DNA of 9,660 nucleotides, taken from assembly GCA_900771165.1 (NCBI GenBank), contig CAAGMX010000317.1, positions 1-9,660 of the forward strand, written 5' to 3'. This document shows, piece after piece, positions 1 through 6,234 of this stretch. This stretch comes from Victivallales bacterium (GTDB taxonomy: Bacteria > Verrucomicrobiota > Lentisphaeria > Oligosphaerales > Oligosphaeraceae). Position 1 is the first letter of the stretch. Every line of letters starts with the position of its first letter. Made by a program: the position numbers and the translations under genes. Under the pieces are notes generated by a model that searched no databases, was not told the origin of the DNA, and saw only the letters and a list, made by a program, of their open reading frames with translations.

Positions 1-165
1 GGCGTCGGAGGACAGCAGCCGCCCCAGGGCCAGAAAGGTGCCCTTGGGAGAGGGAAGCACCCTCCCCTGGTTGTACCAGGAGAAGAATCCCCACACCAGC
101 AGGAGAAGCAGGGGAGGAAGCAGGGCCCAGGGGGAACGGATTAGGCCTTGACGAGGAGAGGTCAT
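1..165 (-). CDS. ABC transporter permease, SsuC/TauC-like, N-terminal fragment
   Basis: Partial: only the first 55 residues are in the window and the gene leaves at the left edge. After a short polar start (MTSPRQG) there is one hydrophobic segment at about residues 12-30, then the stretch RVLPSPKGTFLALGRLL. A first membrane helix followed by L-P-S-P and then an 'xxALxRLL' helix is typical of the N-terminus of inner-membrane permeases of the nitrate/sulfonate/taurine ABC importer family. These pair with a periplasmic binding protein and an ATPase that would lie further left. The start was chosen as the first ATG, 14 bases after the stop of the preceding small exported protein; no Shine-Dalgarno sequence is visible upstream. 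The family call rests on one short motif and the helix position, so the substrate cannot be predicted. The close spacing suggests that the small exported protein upstream is transcribed together with it. Confidence 0.6.
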   Translation of the reverse strand, partial: MTSPRQGLIRSPWALLPPLLLLLVWGFFSWYNQGRVLPSPKGTFLALGRLLSSDA

Positions 166-179
166 GGGGCGGGAAATGC

Positions 180-608
180 TCAGGGGGCAGGAGGAAGAGA
201 CAGGAGAATTTCCCTGGGGGCCTCCTCCTGCCGTCGCTGATAGCGGAGGTGCAGGGTGCGGGGGGCGGCTCCCAGGAAGGCCACCCATTCCAGGTCGGAG
301 GCGGGGCAGCGGCGTCCGTCCACCTCTCCATAGCCCCGGCGTTCCAGACTGCGGGAGAGCAGGGCCAGTTCCTCCCGGGGAAATCCGGCCAGCACCAGGG
401 ATTCCCATAACTCCGCTTCTTCCAGCAGGTTCTGCAGTTCCTCAGGGGAGAGGGAAAGGGGGACGGCCTGGGTGAGAAGCCGTGGGGACACCACAGTGGG
501 GAACATGCCGGCCACCGGTCTGGCGGGGGGGAGATACTGCCAGCGGGCGCAGCTCAGGCACAGGAGGAGGGCCAGGGGGAGAAGAAGGGAGGGGAGGGTG
601 CGGGGCAT
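180..608 (-). CDS. Small exported protein of unknown function, possible lipoprotein
   Basis: A 142-residue protein that I do not recognise. It begins MPRTLPSLLLPLALLLCLSC, a clear Sec signal peptide whose hydrophobic core ends at Cys20. Ser at -1 fits a lipobox, but Leu at -2 and Cys at -3 are poor, so lipidation is only possible. The mature part is about 120 residues, with an acidic helical stretch near residues 53-70 (SPEELQNLLEEAELWESL), an Arg-rich middle and a proline-rich end; there is no membrane segment after the signal. It starts 15 bases after the stop of the beta-helix gene and ends 14 bases before the ABC permease, so all three are probably co-transcribed. It is too short to be the usual solute-binding protein of an SsuC-type importer. 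It has the only classical Shine-Dalgarno-like element in the window: GGGAG, 11 bases before the ATG, overlapping the TAG stop of the upstream gene, which suggests translational coupling. Confidence 0.72.
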   Translation of the reverse strand: MPRTLPSLLLPLALLLCLSCARWQYLPPARPVAGMFPTVVSPRLLTQAVPLSLSPEELQNLLEEAELWESLVLAGFPREELALLSRSLERRGYGEVDGRRCPASDLEWVAFLGAAPRTLHLRYQRRQEEAPREILLSLPPAP

Positions 609-623
609 GATGGGGGATTCTCC

Positions 624-2174
624 CTAGCGGGCGGGCAGGGGAAGGATTTGGGTCTGGGAGAAGAAGGAGGGATTGGGGGAAAGGGAGATGGGGGATCCGC
701 TCTCCGTGGCTACGTTCTGAAGGAGAACCTGACGGGTGCGCAGGTAGGGAATCGGCCCCGGCGTCCCCCGGCCCTGGAGGAAATCGGCGAAGAAGAAGAC
801 GGGGATGTTGCCCTTGGGGGACTTGTCCAAGATGGTCAGGTTCTGGAGGGTGATGGTTTCGGGCATGAAGCAGGGATATCCGAAATCGTGGGTGCCGACA
901 TTGTATCCGTTGAGGATGCCGGCCCGGGAGCTGGTCTTGGGCGGCGCCAGGACGCAGTTGCGCACGGTGAGATTTCCCCGCCAGGTGGACCCGTAGTCTC
1001 CCCGGAGATTCATGAGCCAGGAGCTGTGGACCCAGGTGTTTTCCAGAAGGACGTTGCCGTAGCCGATGAGATTGATGCCGGCGTGGCCCAGGACGCAGTT
1101 GCGGATGGTCACATTGGCCACGCCCTGGTGGGCGTCGAAGCGGGAGAGGGTGCATCCCTCCAACACAAGGTTCCGGCAGAAGTTGGTGCCCATGATGCCC
1201 CATTTGGTGGTGTCATGGATGTTGTTGATTTGCTCCACATTCTGGAAGACCAGCTGCACCGCCCGTTCGGCCCCCAGGTCGTAGGTGCCCATGGTGACGG
1301 GCTTTCCTGCGGAGCCAATGGTGGAGTAGATCTTGTGGCCGCTGACCCGGCAGTTCCGCAGCACTCCGTTGTAGCAGGTCTGGAAGGAGAAGAAGCCGCT
1401 ATAGGGGGCGCCCTGGGGGCCTTCTCCGGTCACGTAGTGGGAGTGGTTCTCCAGAATGACATTGGAGCGCAGGATCTGGATGCCCCGGGAATGATAGGTG
1501 TATTTGGACTCGGCCCGGTTGGCGATGGTGGTGAAGATGCCTCCCCGGATGACGATGGGGCGGTCCTCCACGGAATAGGCCTTGGCGGAGGTGATTTGGG
1601 GAAAATCCCAGAGCAGGGGGGTGGAGGCATGGATGGTGCCGTCTTTCTCCACCAGGATGGTGTCCGAGGCGGACACCCCGTTGTTCTGATTGAGGCCCAG
1701 ACGGATGAAATGACTCTGGTTCTTGTTGTAGATCACCACCAGGGCCCGATAGGGCAGCACCACCCCCAGATTGCCGGCTCCCTGGCGCAGGGGGGCGGGC
1801 ACCGTCACGTCCCAGGGGGGAATGTCCGACTCCACCCGGAAGACATTCTTCTGCCCCTCCTTGACGGTGAGCTGGCTGTCGTCAATGAGGAAGCGGGCGT
1901 TCTGGAAGTCCGTGTCGGTCTTGATGATGGCGGGCTCCCCGGCCCCGATCCGATAGCACCCGTCGGCTTTTGCCCGCACCGGCAGGTTGCGCTCGTTGGC
2001 GTATTGGTGGGCTGCCCGGATGGCGGGCAGGTCGTTCTCCTTCCCGTCCCCCTTGGCTCCGAAGCGCTCGTAGGTGACGTAGTCGCCGGGGGAGGCGGCC
2101 AGGAGAAGGCCGGTGCGTCCCGGGGAAAGGAGGATCAGGGCGGTCAGCAGGAGGAGGGGGAGGAAGTGATGCAT
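624..2174 (-). CDS. Secreted right-handed beta-helix protein, pectate-lyase-3-like
   Basis: A 516-residue exported protein. Residues 1-27 form a signal peptide (MHHFLPLLLLTALILL... ending near LLLAA). The mature protein opens with VTYERFGAKGDGKENDLPAI, the start typical of Pectate_lyase_3 domains ('FGAKGDG..DD..AI..A'), which cap a right-handed parallel beta-helix. From about residue 230 to 490 there are many irregular repeats with Asn, Val, Leu and aromatic residues (for example NVTIRNCVLGHAGINL and NLTVRNCVLAPP), as expected for helix coils. The family includes polysaccharide lyases, hydrolases and phage tailspikes; catalytic residues cannot be assigned here, so enzyme activity is inference. 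The reading frame stays open upstream to 2549, but that part is the complement of the U32 gene; the signal peptide fixes the start at 2174, 11 bases after the U32 stop. The leader there (ACCACCACCATCACC) has no Shine-Dalgarno sequence. Likely located in the periplasm or on the cell surface. Confidence 0.85.
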   Translation of the reverse strand: MHHFLPLLLLTALILLSPGRTGLLLAASPGDYVTYERFGAKGDGKENDLPAIRAAHQYANERNLPVRAKADGCYRIGAGEPAIIKTDTDFQNARFLIDDSQLTVKEGQKNVFRVESDIPPWDVTVPAPLRQGAGNLGVVLPYRALVVIYNKNQSHFIRLGLNQNNGVSASDTILVEKDGTIHASTPLLWDFPQITSAKAYSVEDRPIVIRGGIFTTIANRAESKYTYHSRGIQILRSNVILENHSHYVTGEGPQGAPYSGFFSFQTCYNGVLRNCRVSGHKIYSTIGSAGKPVTMGTYDLGAERAVQLVFQNVEQINNIHDTTKWGIMGTNFCRNLVLEGCTLSRFDAHQGVANVTIRNCVLGHAGINLIGYGNVLLENTWVHSSWLMNLRGDYGSTWRGNLTVRNCVLAPPKTSSRAGILNGYNVGTHDFGYPCFMPETITLQNLTILDKSPKGNIPVFFFADFLQGRGTPGPIPYLRTRQVLLQNVATESGSPISLSPNPSFFSQTQILPLPAR

Positions 2175-2185
2175 GGTGATGGTGG

Positions 2186-4255
2186 TCAGCGGAGGGTGCG
2201 GTCGAAGTTGAAGAGGAAGGGGGCGGCCTCCGGGGGCGGCAGCACCGGCGTGTCCAGCCCTGTGAGGTCCGCCTCCCAGCGGAAGGCCCGGATTTTCCCA
2301 TCCCGCAGGCCCCGCCAGTCCATGGGGATGACCGGCCGCAGCACTGTGGATTCCCCCTCGCGTCCGTGGCGCAGCCGAATCCCCCTGGCGTCCTGGAGGA
2401 TTTCTCCCGGCGGGAAGACCTCGGGGAGACGGGCCCGGGTGACCATGAGGGGCGGGCGGCTGAAGAGAGTCACAGCGAGAGGCGCGGGGCATTGGGCGCA
2501 AAGCTCCTGGAGCTGTTTCTGGTCCATCTCCCAGGAGGCGGCGCACCACCGGGCCCCCAACTGCTGCAGGAAGGCGGCGGCCTGGGCATTCAGGATGGCC
2601 AGGCCCTGGCCAGTGGCGAAGGGAGCCTGATGGCTCCGGCAGACTTCCAGGGTGTCCCAGGAATTGGCCTCCAGAAGATGGCCCCGCTGCCGTGCCCAGT
2701 CCACCAGGGGCGCCAGGGCGGCCAGGGTTTCGTCGTGGCAGACGGCGGGGAGGGCGAGGGTCAGGGTGCCCGGGGGCAGGGAGAGAGGGGCCAGGGCCGC
2801 CTCCAGGGCCTCCGGGGATTCCTCGCCCTGGAGGGTGATCACCAGGGAAAAACTGGAGGGCGGAGGCTGCTGGAGAAACGCCGGGATCTGGCTGAGCCGC
2901 AGGCGGAAGATCTTCGGGGGCGTTCCCCCCAGGGGAAGCCGGTTTTCCGGGGAAGGGGTCAGGGGGCGCAGGCTCTCCTGGAGTTCGGGGGAGAGATCCT
3001 GGCGGATGGTGCCGTCATCCTCCTTGGTGGCCCGCCGCAGGAATTCCTGGAGGAACTGGAGGATGGTATCCTGGCAGCGCCGGGGAAGAGGAAGGGATTC
3101 CAGGTCTTCCTGCACCTGGAGCTGGTGGGGCAGGGAGGCCAGCAGAAGCCGGGCTTGCGGGAGAATTTCCCCCAGAGAAAGGGCGCGCCGGGGATTGGGG
3201 ATGCGCTGGGGAGGAATGCGGAGATTCTGGGAGAGGCTTCCCAGCTGGCATTGGAAGCAGGTGCCTCCCCTGTCATCCTGGGTCACCTGGAGGAGCAGCG
3301 TGGGGGAAGGGGCCGGGGCTTCTGCGGGCGCAGGGACGAGGCCGGGGGAAGGCGCGGCCTTTCTGCCCCGCCCCAGGCTGATGTCCGTCAGCCCCTCCTG
3401 CTGGCCGGCATAGTATCCTTCCGTCAGGGAGCGTCCTGTGTATCCGCCCAGGGTCTCGGCCTGTTCCTTCAGAAGGGAGAGGGGCTGGCTTCCCTTCCTG
3501 GCGGCCACATAGAGCCCCACGGCCTGGGAAACCCAGGCGGCGGATTTCAGACGCCCCTCGATCTTCAGGGAGGCCACCCCCATTTCCTGGAGTTCGGGAA
3601 GGCGTTCCACCAGGCAGAGATCCTTCATGGAAAGGGGATGCCCCTCGGAACCTTCTCCCCCCTCTCTGCGCCAGGCCACCCGGCAGGGGGAAGCGCAGGC
3701 GCCCCGGTTGCCACTGCGCCCTCCCACCCAGCTGGATAGAAGACAGTGCCCCGAGGCGCAGAAGCAAAGGGCCCCCTGCACAAAGACTTCAATGGCAATC
3801 CCTCCCTCCCGGCAGCAGGCGGAAATCTCCTCCCGGGTCATCTCCCGGGCCAGCACCACACGGTCGCATCCCAGCGCCCGGGCCATGCGCACGCCGGCAA
3901 GGGAGGAAACCCCCGACTGGGTGCTGAGATGAAATTCCAGCCGGGGAAAACGGGAACGAAGGGCAAGAATGGCCGGATCCCGGACGATGACCGCATCGAC
4001 TCCGGTGGCCGTGGCCAGGGCCAGGGTGCGCGCCGCCAGCCCCAGCTCCCGCTGGGTGAGGTCGATGTTCAGGGCCAGATGGGCCTTGGCGCCATGCCGG
4101 TGGATCTTCTCCACCACGCCAGGCAGCTCATCCTGGGTGAAATTCAGCGCACCACGCCGGGCGTTCAGGCGCTTGAGGCCGAAATACACCGCATCCGCCC
4201 CGGCTTCCAGGGCGGCATCCAGGGTGGCGGCATTGACAGGGGCAAGAATCTCCAT
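2186..4255 (-). CDS. U32 family protein, RlhA-type (putative 23S rRNA C2501 hydroxylation factor)
   Basis: 689 residues from the ATG at 4255. The N-terminal part is a peptidase-U32 barrel: MEILAPVNAATLDAALEAGA, then DAVYFGL and NFTQDEL. Residues 156-174 (EVFVQGALCFCASGHCLLS) match the U32 signature pattern E-x-F-x2-G-[SA]-[LIVM]-C-x4-G-x-C-x-[LIVM]-S. It is followed by GGRSGNRGACASPCR (178-192) and MKDLCLVERLPEL (210-222), which resemble RlhA more than TrhP or UbiU/V. Cys164, Cys171, Cys187 (or Cys191) and Cys214 are good candidates for the 4Fe-4S ligands known in U32 proteins. After an Ala/Pro linker (about 302-318) a divergent C-terminal half contains FSRPPLMVTRA (598-608), as in two-barrel U32 proteins. 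Length fits RlhA (about 650). RlhA-type proteins act with prephenate-derived hydroxyl donors on rRNA; the name 'protease' is probably misleading. An ATG at 4321 would add 22 residues (MTSAPC...) unlike the family, so 4255 is preferred. Neither start has a Shine-Dalgarno sequence. Confidence 0.88.
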   Translation of the reverse strand: MEILAPVNAATLDAALEAGADAVYFGLKRLNARRGALNFTQDELPGVVEKIHRHGAKAHLALNIDLTQRELGLAARTLALATATGVDAVIVRDPAILALRSRFPRLEFHLSTQSGVSSLAGVRMARALGCDRVVLAREMTREEISACCREGGIAIEVFVQGALCFCASGHCLLSSWVGGRSGNRGACASPCRVAWRREGGEGSEGHPLSMKDLCLVERLPELQEMGVASLKIEGRLKSAAWVSQAVGLYVAARKGSQPLSLLKEQAETLGGYTGRSLTEGYYAGQQEGLTDISLGRGRKAAPSPGLVPAPAEAPAPSPTLLLQVTQDDRGGTCFQCQLGSLSQNLRIPPQRIPNPRRALSLGEILPQARLLLASLPHQLQVQEDLESLPLPRRCQDTILQFLQEFLRRATKEDDGTIRQDLSPELQESLRPLTPSPENRLPLGGTPPKIFRLRLSQIPAFLQQPPPSSFSLVITLQGEESPEALEAALAPLSLPPGTLTLALPAVCHDETLAALAPLVDWARQRGHLLEANSWDTLEVCRSHQAPFATGQGLAILNAQAAAFLQQLGARWCAASWEMDQKQLQELCAQCPAPLAVTLFSRPPLMVTRARLPEVFPPGEILQDARGIRLRHGREGESTVLRPVIPMDWRGLRDGKIRAFRWEADLTGLDTPVLPPPEAAPFLFNFDRTLR

Positions 4256-4336
4256 GGGACGGGAAAAGCGCAACGGCGCCCCCTCCCTCCCGGGAAGGAA
4301 GGGGCAGGGCGCCGAAGTCATGGGATAAAGAAGGGG

Positions 4337-4351
4337 CCGGGGAGTCCCCGG
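4337..4351 (-). other. Short GC hairpin between the DUF481 and U32 genes
   Basis: CCGGGG at 4337-4342 and CCCCGG at 4346-4351 form a perfect 6-base-pair stem with a 3-base loop, 8 bases after the DUF481 stop. In the transcript it is followed by CCCCTTCTTTATCCC, a weak pyrimidine tract with only short U runs. It could be a weak terminator or attenuator in front of the U32 operon. Confidence 0.35.
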
Positions 4352-4358
4352 GGAAGGA

Positions 4359-5402
4359 CTACTTCCACTTGAAGACCATCTTGGCGAAGTAGCTGGTTTC
4401 CATGCGCTCGGAACCCTCGGAGACCCGGCTGTTGTATTCGTTGGAGATGCCCAGGCGGAGGCTCAGAGGATACTGGAAGACCAGGGGGATGTCCAGGGAG
4501 GATTCATGGAGGGCCCGGTAGTCGTGGAAGTTCTCCCAGGAGGGCTGGAAGGTCAGGTCGGTGACCCACTTGCCCCACTCCTGGATATTCCGCTCGTAGT
4601 GCAGGCCCAGCTGGCCGCCCATGGCGTCGTTGTGGCTGCCGTCGGTGTACTTCCGGGCCTTGGCGGAGAGACCGGCACGGAGGCGCAGGCTGCTGTTCTC
4701 CCGCTGGAAGAGGTAGTAGCCAAGACCGGCGCCCACTTCCTGACGGAGGCGCAGGCCGCTGGTGGGCTGCTGCTCCAGTTCCCCGTTCACATACCAGGTG
4801 GCGGGGGACTCCAGCAGCTGACGCTCATAGTCCGCCCCGGCCAGATACTTCTTGGTATTGGTGTTGTGGTCCTCTCTCCCGTAGCTGGCATTGGCGTAGA
4901 GCTTCAGCTTGTCCACCGGACCGGTGAGGGTGGCGATGGCGCCCGCTCCGCCGTTGAACTTCTCGGAGTTGCCGGTCTTGCCGGAGATGTCCAGGGAGAA
5001 TTCCCCGTCCCACTTCCGGGAGGGAGGCAGGGTGGGATCTTCCATGCCCGCCGTCCACAGATACTTCACGTTCCCCAGGGCCAGGGCCGTGGGGGCGGCC
5101 GCAGGGGCCTCGCCGGTGGTCTCGCCAGGGGCGGGGGCGGCCGCTTCCTGGGTGTTCAGACGCCCCTGGATGCGCTGCCCGTCCTGGGTGGCGATCTCCA
5201 CCGCCCCCACAGTGTCCAGCTTCACCACCCGCTGGGCAGGAATCTTCAGCTCGCCGGCGTAGTCGGTGGCCAGGACCAGCGTCCCGTTGGTGATGCTCTT
5301 CAGGGTTCCGTTGAGGACGGAGCCGTCGTTCAGGACAATGCGGTCGGCCCGGAGGAGAGGCAGCAGGAGGCAGAAGGAAAAGAGGAAGAGAAGATTTTTC
5401 AT
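4359..5402 (-). CDS. DUF481/YdiY-like outer-membrane beta-barrel protein
   Basis: 347 residues. A signal peptide (MKNLLFLFSFCLLLPLLRA, 1-19) is followed by a small beta domain opening DRIVLNDGSVLNGTLKSI. The pattern 'D.i.L.nGd.l.G.l' is common at the N-terminus of DUF481-type proteins in PVC and related bacteria. A low-complexity Ala/Pro/Glu linker lies at about 86-105. From about 125 to the end, alternating strands such as EFSLDISGKTGNSEKFNGGA, DKLKLYANASYGRED, SGLRLRQEVGAGLGYYLF and SSLRLRAGLSAKARKY form a barrel, ending FAKMVFKWK with aromatic residues close to the C-terminus as in outer-membrane proteins. This matches the DUF481 family, whose function is largely unknown; some members are linked to salt or stress responses. 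It lies 84 bases after the GT-C-like gene and its stop is 103 bases before the preferred U32 start. No Shine-Dalgarno sequence precedes the ATG; the leader is pyrimidine-rich (CCCCGCCTCTTCTCC). Confidence 0.87.
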   Translation of the reverse strand: MKNLLFLFSFCLLLPLLRADRIVLNDGSVLNGTLKSITNGTLVLATDYAGELKIPAQRVVKLDTVGAVEIATQDGQRIQGRLNTQEAAAPAPGETTGEAPAAAPTALALGNVKYLWTAGMEDPTLPPSRKWDGEFSLDISGKTGNSEKFNGGAGAIATLTGPVDKLKLYANASYGREDHNTNTKKYLAGADYERQLLESPATWYVNGELEQQPTSGLRLRQEVGAGLGYYLFQRENSSLRLRAGLSAKARKYTDGSHNDAMGGQLGLHYERNIQEWGKWVTDLTFQPSWENFHDYRALHESSLDIPLVFQYPLSLRLGISNEYNSRVSEGSERMETSYFAKMVFKWK

Positions 5403-5486
5403 GGAGAAGAGGCGGGGAAGGGATTCGGGTTGGGGGTGGATTCGGGAATCAATGGGGTGGGAAGGATCGCCTGGGGAACACTCCGG
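5403..5486. other. Gap upstream of the DUF481 gene with G-rich repeats
   Basis: 84 bases between the GT-C-like gene and the DUF481 gene. It contains a 9-base direct repeat, GGATTCGGG at 5421-5429 and 5438-5446 (17 bases start to start), inside a G-quadruplex-compatible stretch on the plus strand (5414-5436: four G, AA, three G, ATTC, three G, TT, five G). I see no convincing -10/-35 pair, so whether the DUF481 gene has its own promoter is open. Confidence 0.4.
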
Positions 5487-5503
5487 TTACCCAAGGTAGC
5501 CGG
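5483..5503. other. Stem-loop over the stop codon of the GT-C-like gene
   Basis: CCGGTTACC (5483-5491), a 3-base loop, and GGTAGCCGG (5495-5503) form a 9-position stem. Read as minus-strand RNA it has one C-A mismatch; read as plus-strand RNA the same position is a G-U wobble. It covers the TAA stop at 5489-5487. There is no U tract after it, so terminator function is doubtful. Confidence 0.35.
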
Positions 5504-6224
5504 ACATCCGGAAGGAGAGCAGAAGGCAGCCGATCAGGGTCAGCTCCGGAAGGATCAGACGCTGCCAGCGGAACTCGCTTCCCCGGGGGGTGCACCACCA
5601 GGCGACGGAGGGAATGGCCGTCAGCAGAAGCGCCGCCCAGGGAGAGGCCCCCACGGCAAAGACGCAGGAGATGGCGCATCCCGCCATCCAGAAGTGCCAG
5701 TACGGGGAGTTCAGGTAGGTGGCCAGGAACATGGCCAGATAGCAGAAGAGGGTCAGGGCGATGACGCCTCGCATATGGGGGGTTATGACGGCCTCGATGC
5801 GGCTGGGCCATATGGTCACCAGGAAGGCAAAGCCCATGGCAAAGTGGCCGGAAACCCGGAGGCGGCGCAGCAGCAGCCAGAGCATGGCGGTCTTGAGCAG
5901 ATGCCCCAGCAGGCTGTGGACGCGGTAGAAGACCAGGTGGTCGTCACCGAAGGAGAAGTAGTCCAGCACCAGGGAGACCGTGGCGGTGGGGGTCCAGGCC
6001 TTGTGGTCCTGTGGAGCGAAGGCGGCCTGGATGGAGCGGACGAAGGAATTGCGGTCTGGGGGACGCCAGGGGACGGGCCTCCGGGTCACCAGCACCGGGA
6101 GAAAGAGAGCCAGGGAGAAGAAGATCAGGGTAAGCAGCACGAAGAAATCCCACCGGCGTTGGAAGCGCCGGTTCTTCTGCTCCTGGGTCAGGGGTTGGGA
6201 TGAAGCGGATAGGGTGACGGTCAT
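5487..6224 (-). CDS. Short polytopic membrane protein, resembles N-terminal part of GT-C/TMTC-like mannosyltransferases
   Basis: 245 residues with about six hydrophobic segments (roughly 26-46, 100-121, 127-142, 150-171, 178-206, 224-240) and a basic cytoplasmic N-terminus (QKNRRFQRRW). Two stretches look like TPR-containing O-mannosyltransferases (TMTC/GT-C): PTATVSLVLDYFSFGDDHLV then YRVHSLLGHLLKTAMLW (79-116), comparable to 'RPlT.lS..lDY.lfG...... H..nlllHl', and IWPSRIEAVITPHMRGVIAL (138-157), comparable to 'HPvhvEaV.wi.gR.dll'. Family members are usually 500-750 residues and carry an acidic pair in the first loop plus C-terminal TPRs. Here the first loop (residues 50-75) has no Asp-Asp or Asp-Glu pair and there are no TPRs, so it may be a reduced, non-catalytic or partner protein. 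It follows the RfaE2-nitroreductase gene by 10 bases and is surely co-transcribed with it. GGTGATC, 8 bases before the ATG and overlapping the upstream TGA, can pair with the 16S end beside the core anti-Shine-Dalgarno. The protein is real; the GT-C relation is inference. Confidence 0.78.
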   Translation of the reverse strand: MTVTLSASSQPLTQEQKNRRFQRRWDFFVLLTLIFFSLALFLPVLVTRRPVPWRPPDRNSFVRSIQAAFAPQDHKAWTPTATVSLVLDYFSFGDDHLVFYRVHSLLGHLLKTAMLWLLLRRLRVSGHFAMGFAFLVTIWPSRIEAVITPHMRGVIALTLFCYLAMFLATYLNSPYWHFWMAGCAISCVFAVGASPWAALLLTAIPSVAWWCTPRGSEFRWQRLILPELTLIGCLLLSFRMSGYLG

Positions 6225-6234
6225 GGCGGCGTGA

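Noticed and set aside
2175..2549. N-terminal extension of the beta-helix protein
   Set aside because: The frame is open but overlaps the well-supported C-terminus of the U32 protein, and a signal peptide begins exactly at the ATG at 2174.
648..2630. Plus-strand open frame of 660 residues
   Set aside because: It is the complement of the beta-helix gene and the end of the U32 gene. Its translation is Gly/Val/Asp/His-rich without any domain, signal or motif, while the minus strand has clear families with normal composition. Long antisense open frames are expected at this GC content.
2366..3739. Plus-strand open frame of 457 residues
   Set aside because: It is antisense to the U32 gene, with low-complexity Gly/Glu/Arg/Leu composition and no family resemblance.
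4506..6203. Plus-strand open frame of 565 residues
   Set aside because: It runs antisense across the DUF481 and GT-C-like genes and the gap between them; its Gly/Gln/Val-rich translation has no recognisable domain.
6216..6232. GCCGCC directly before an ATG, resembling a eukaryotic Kozak sequence
   Set aside because: All genes here are bacterial in family and arrangement; in GC-rich DNA this is coincidence.
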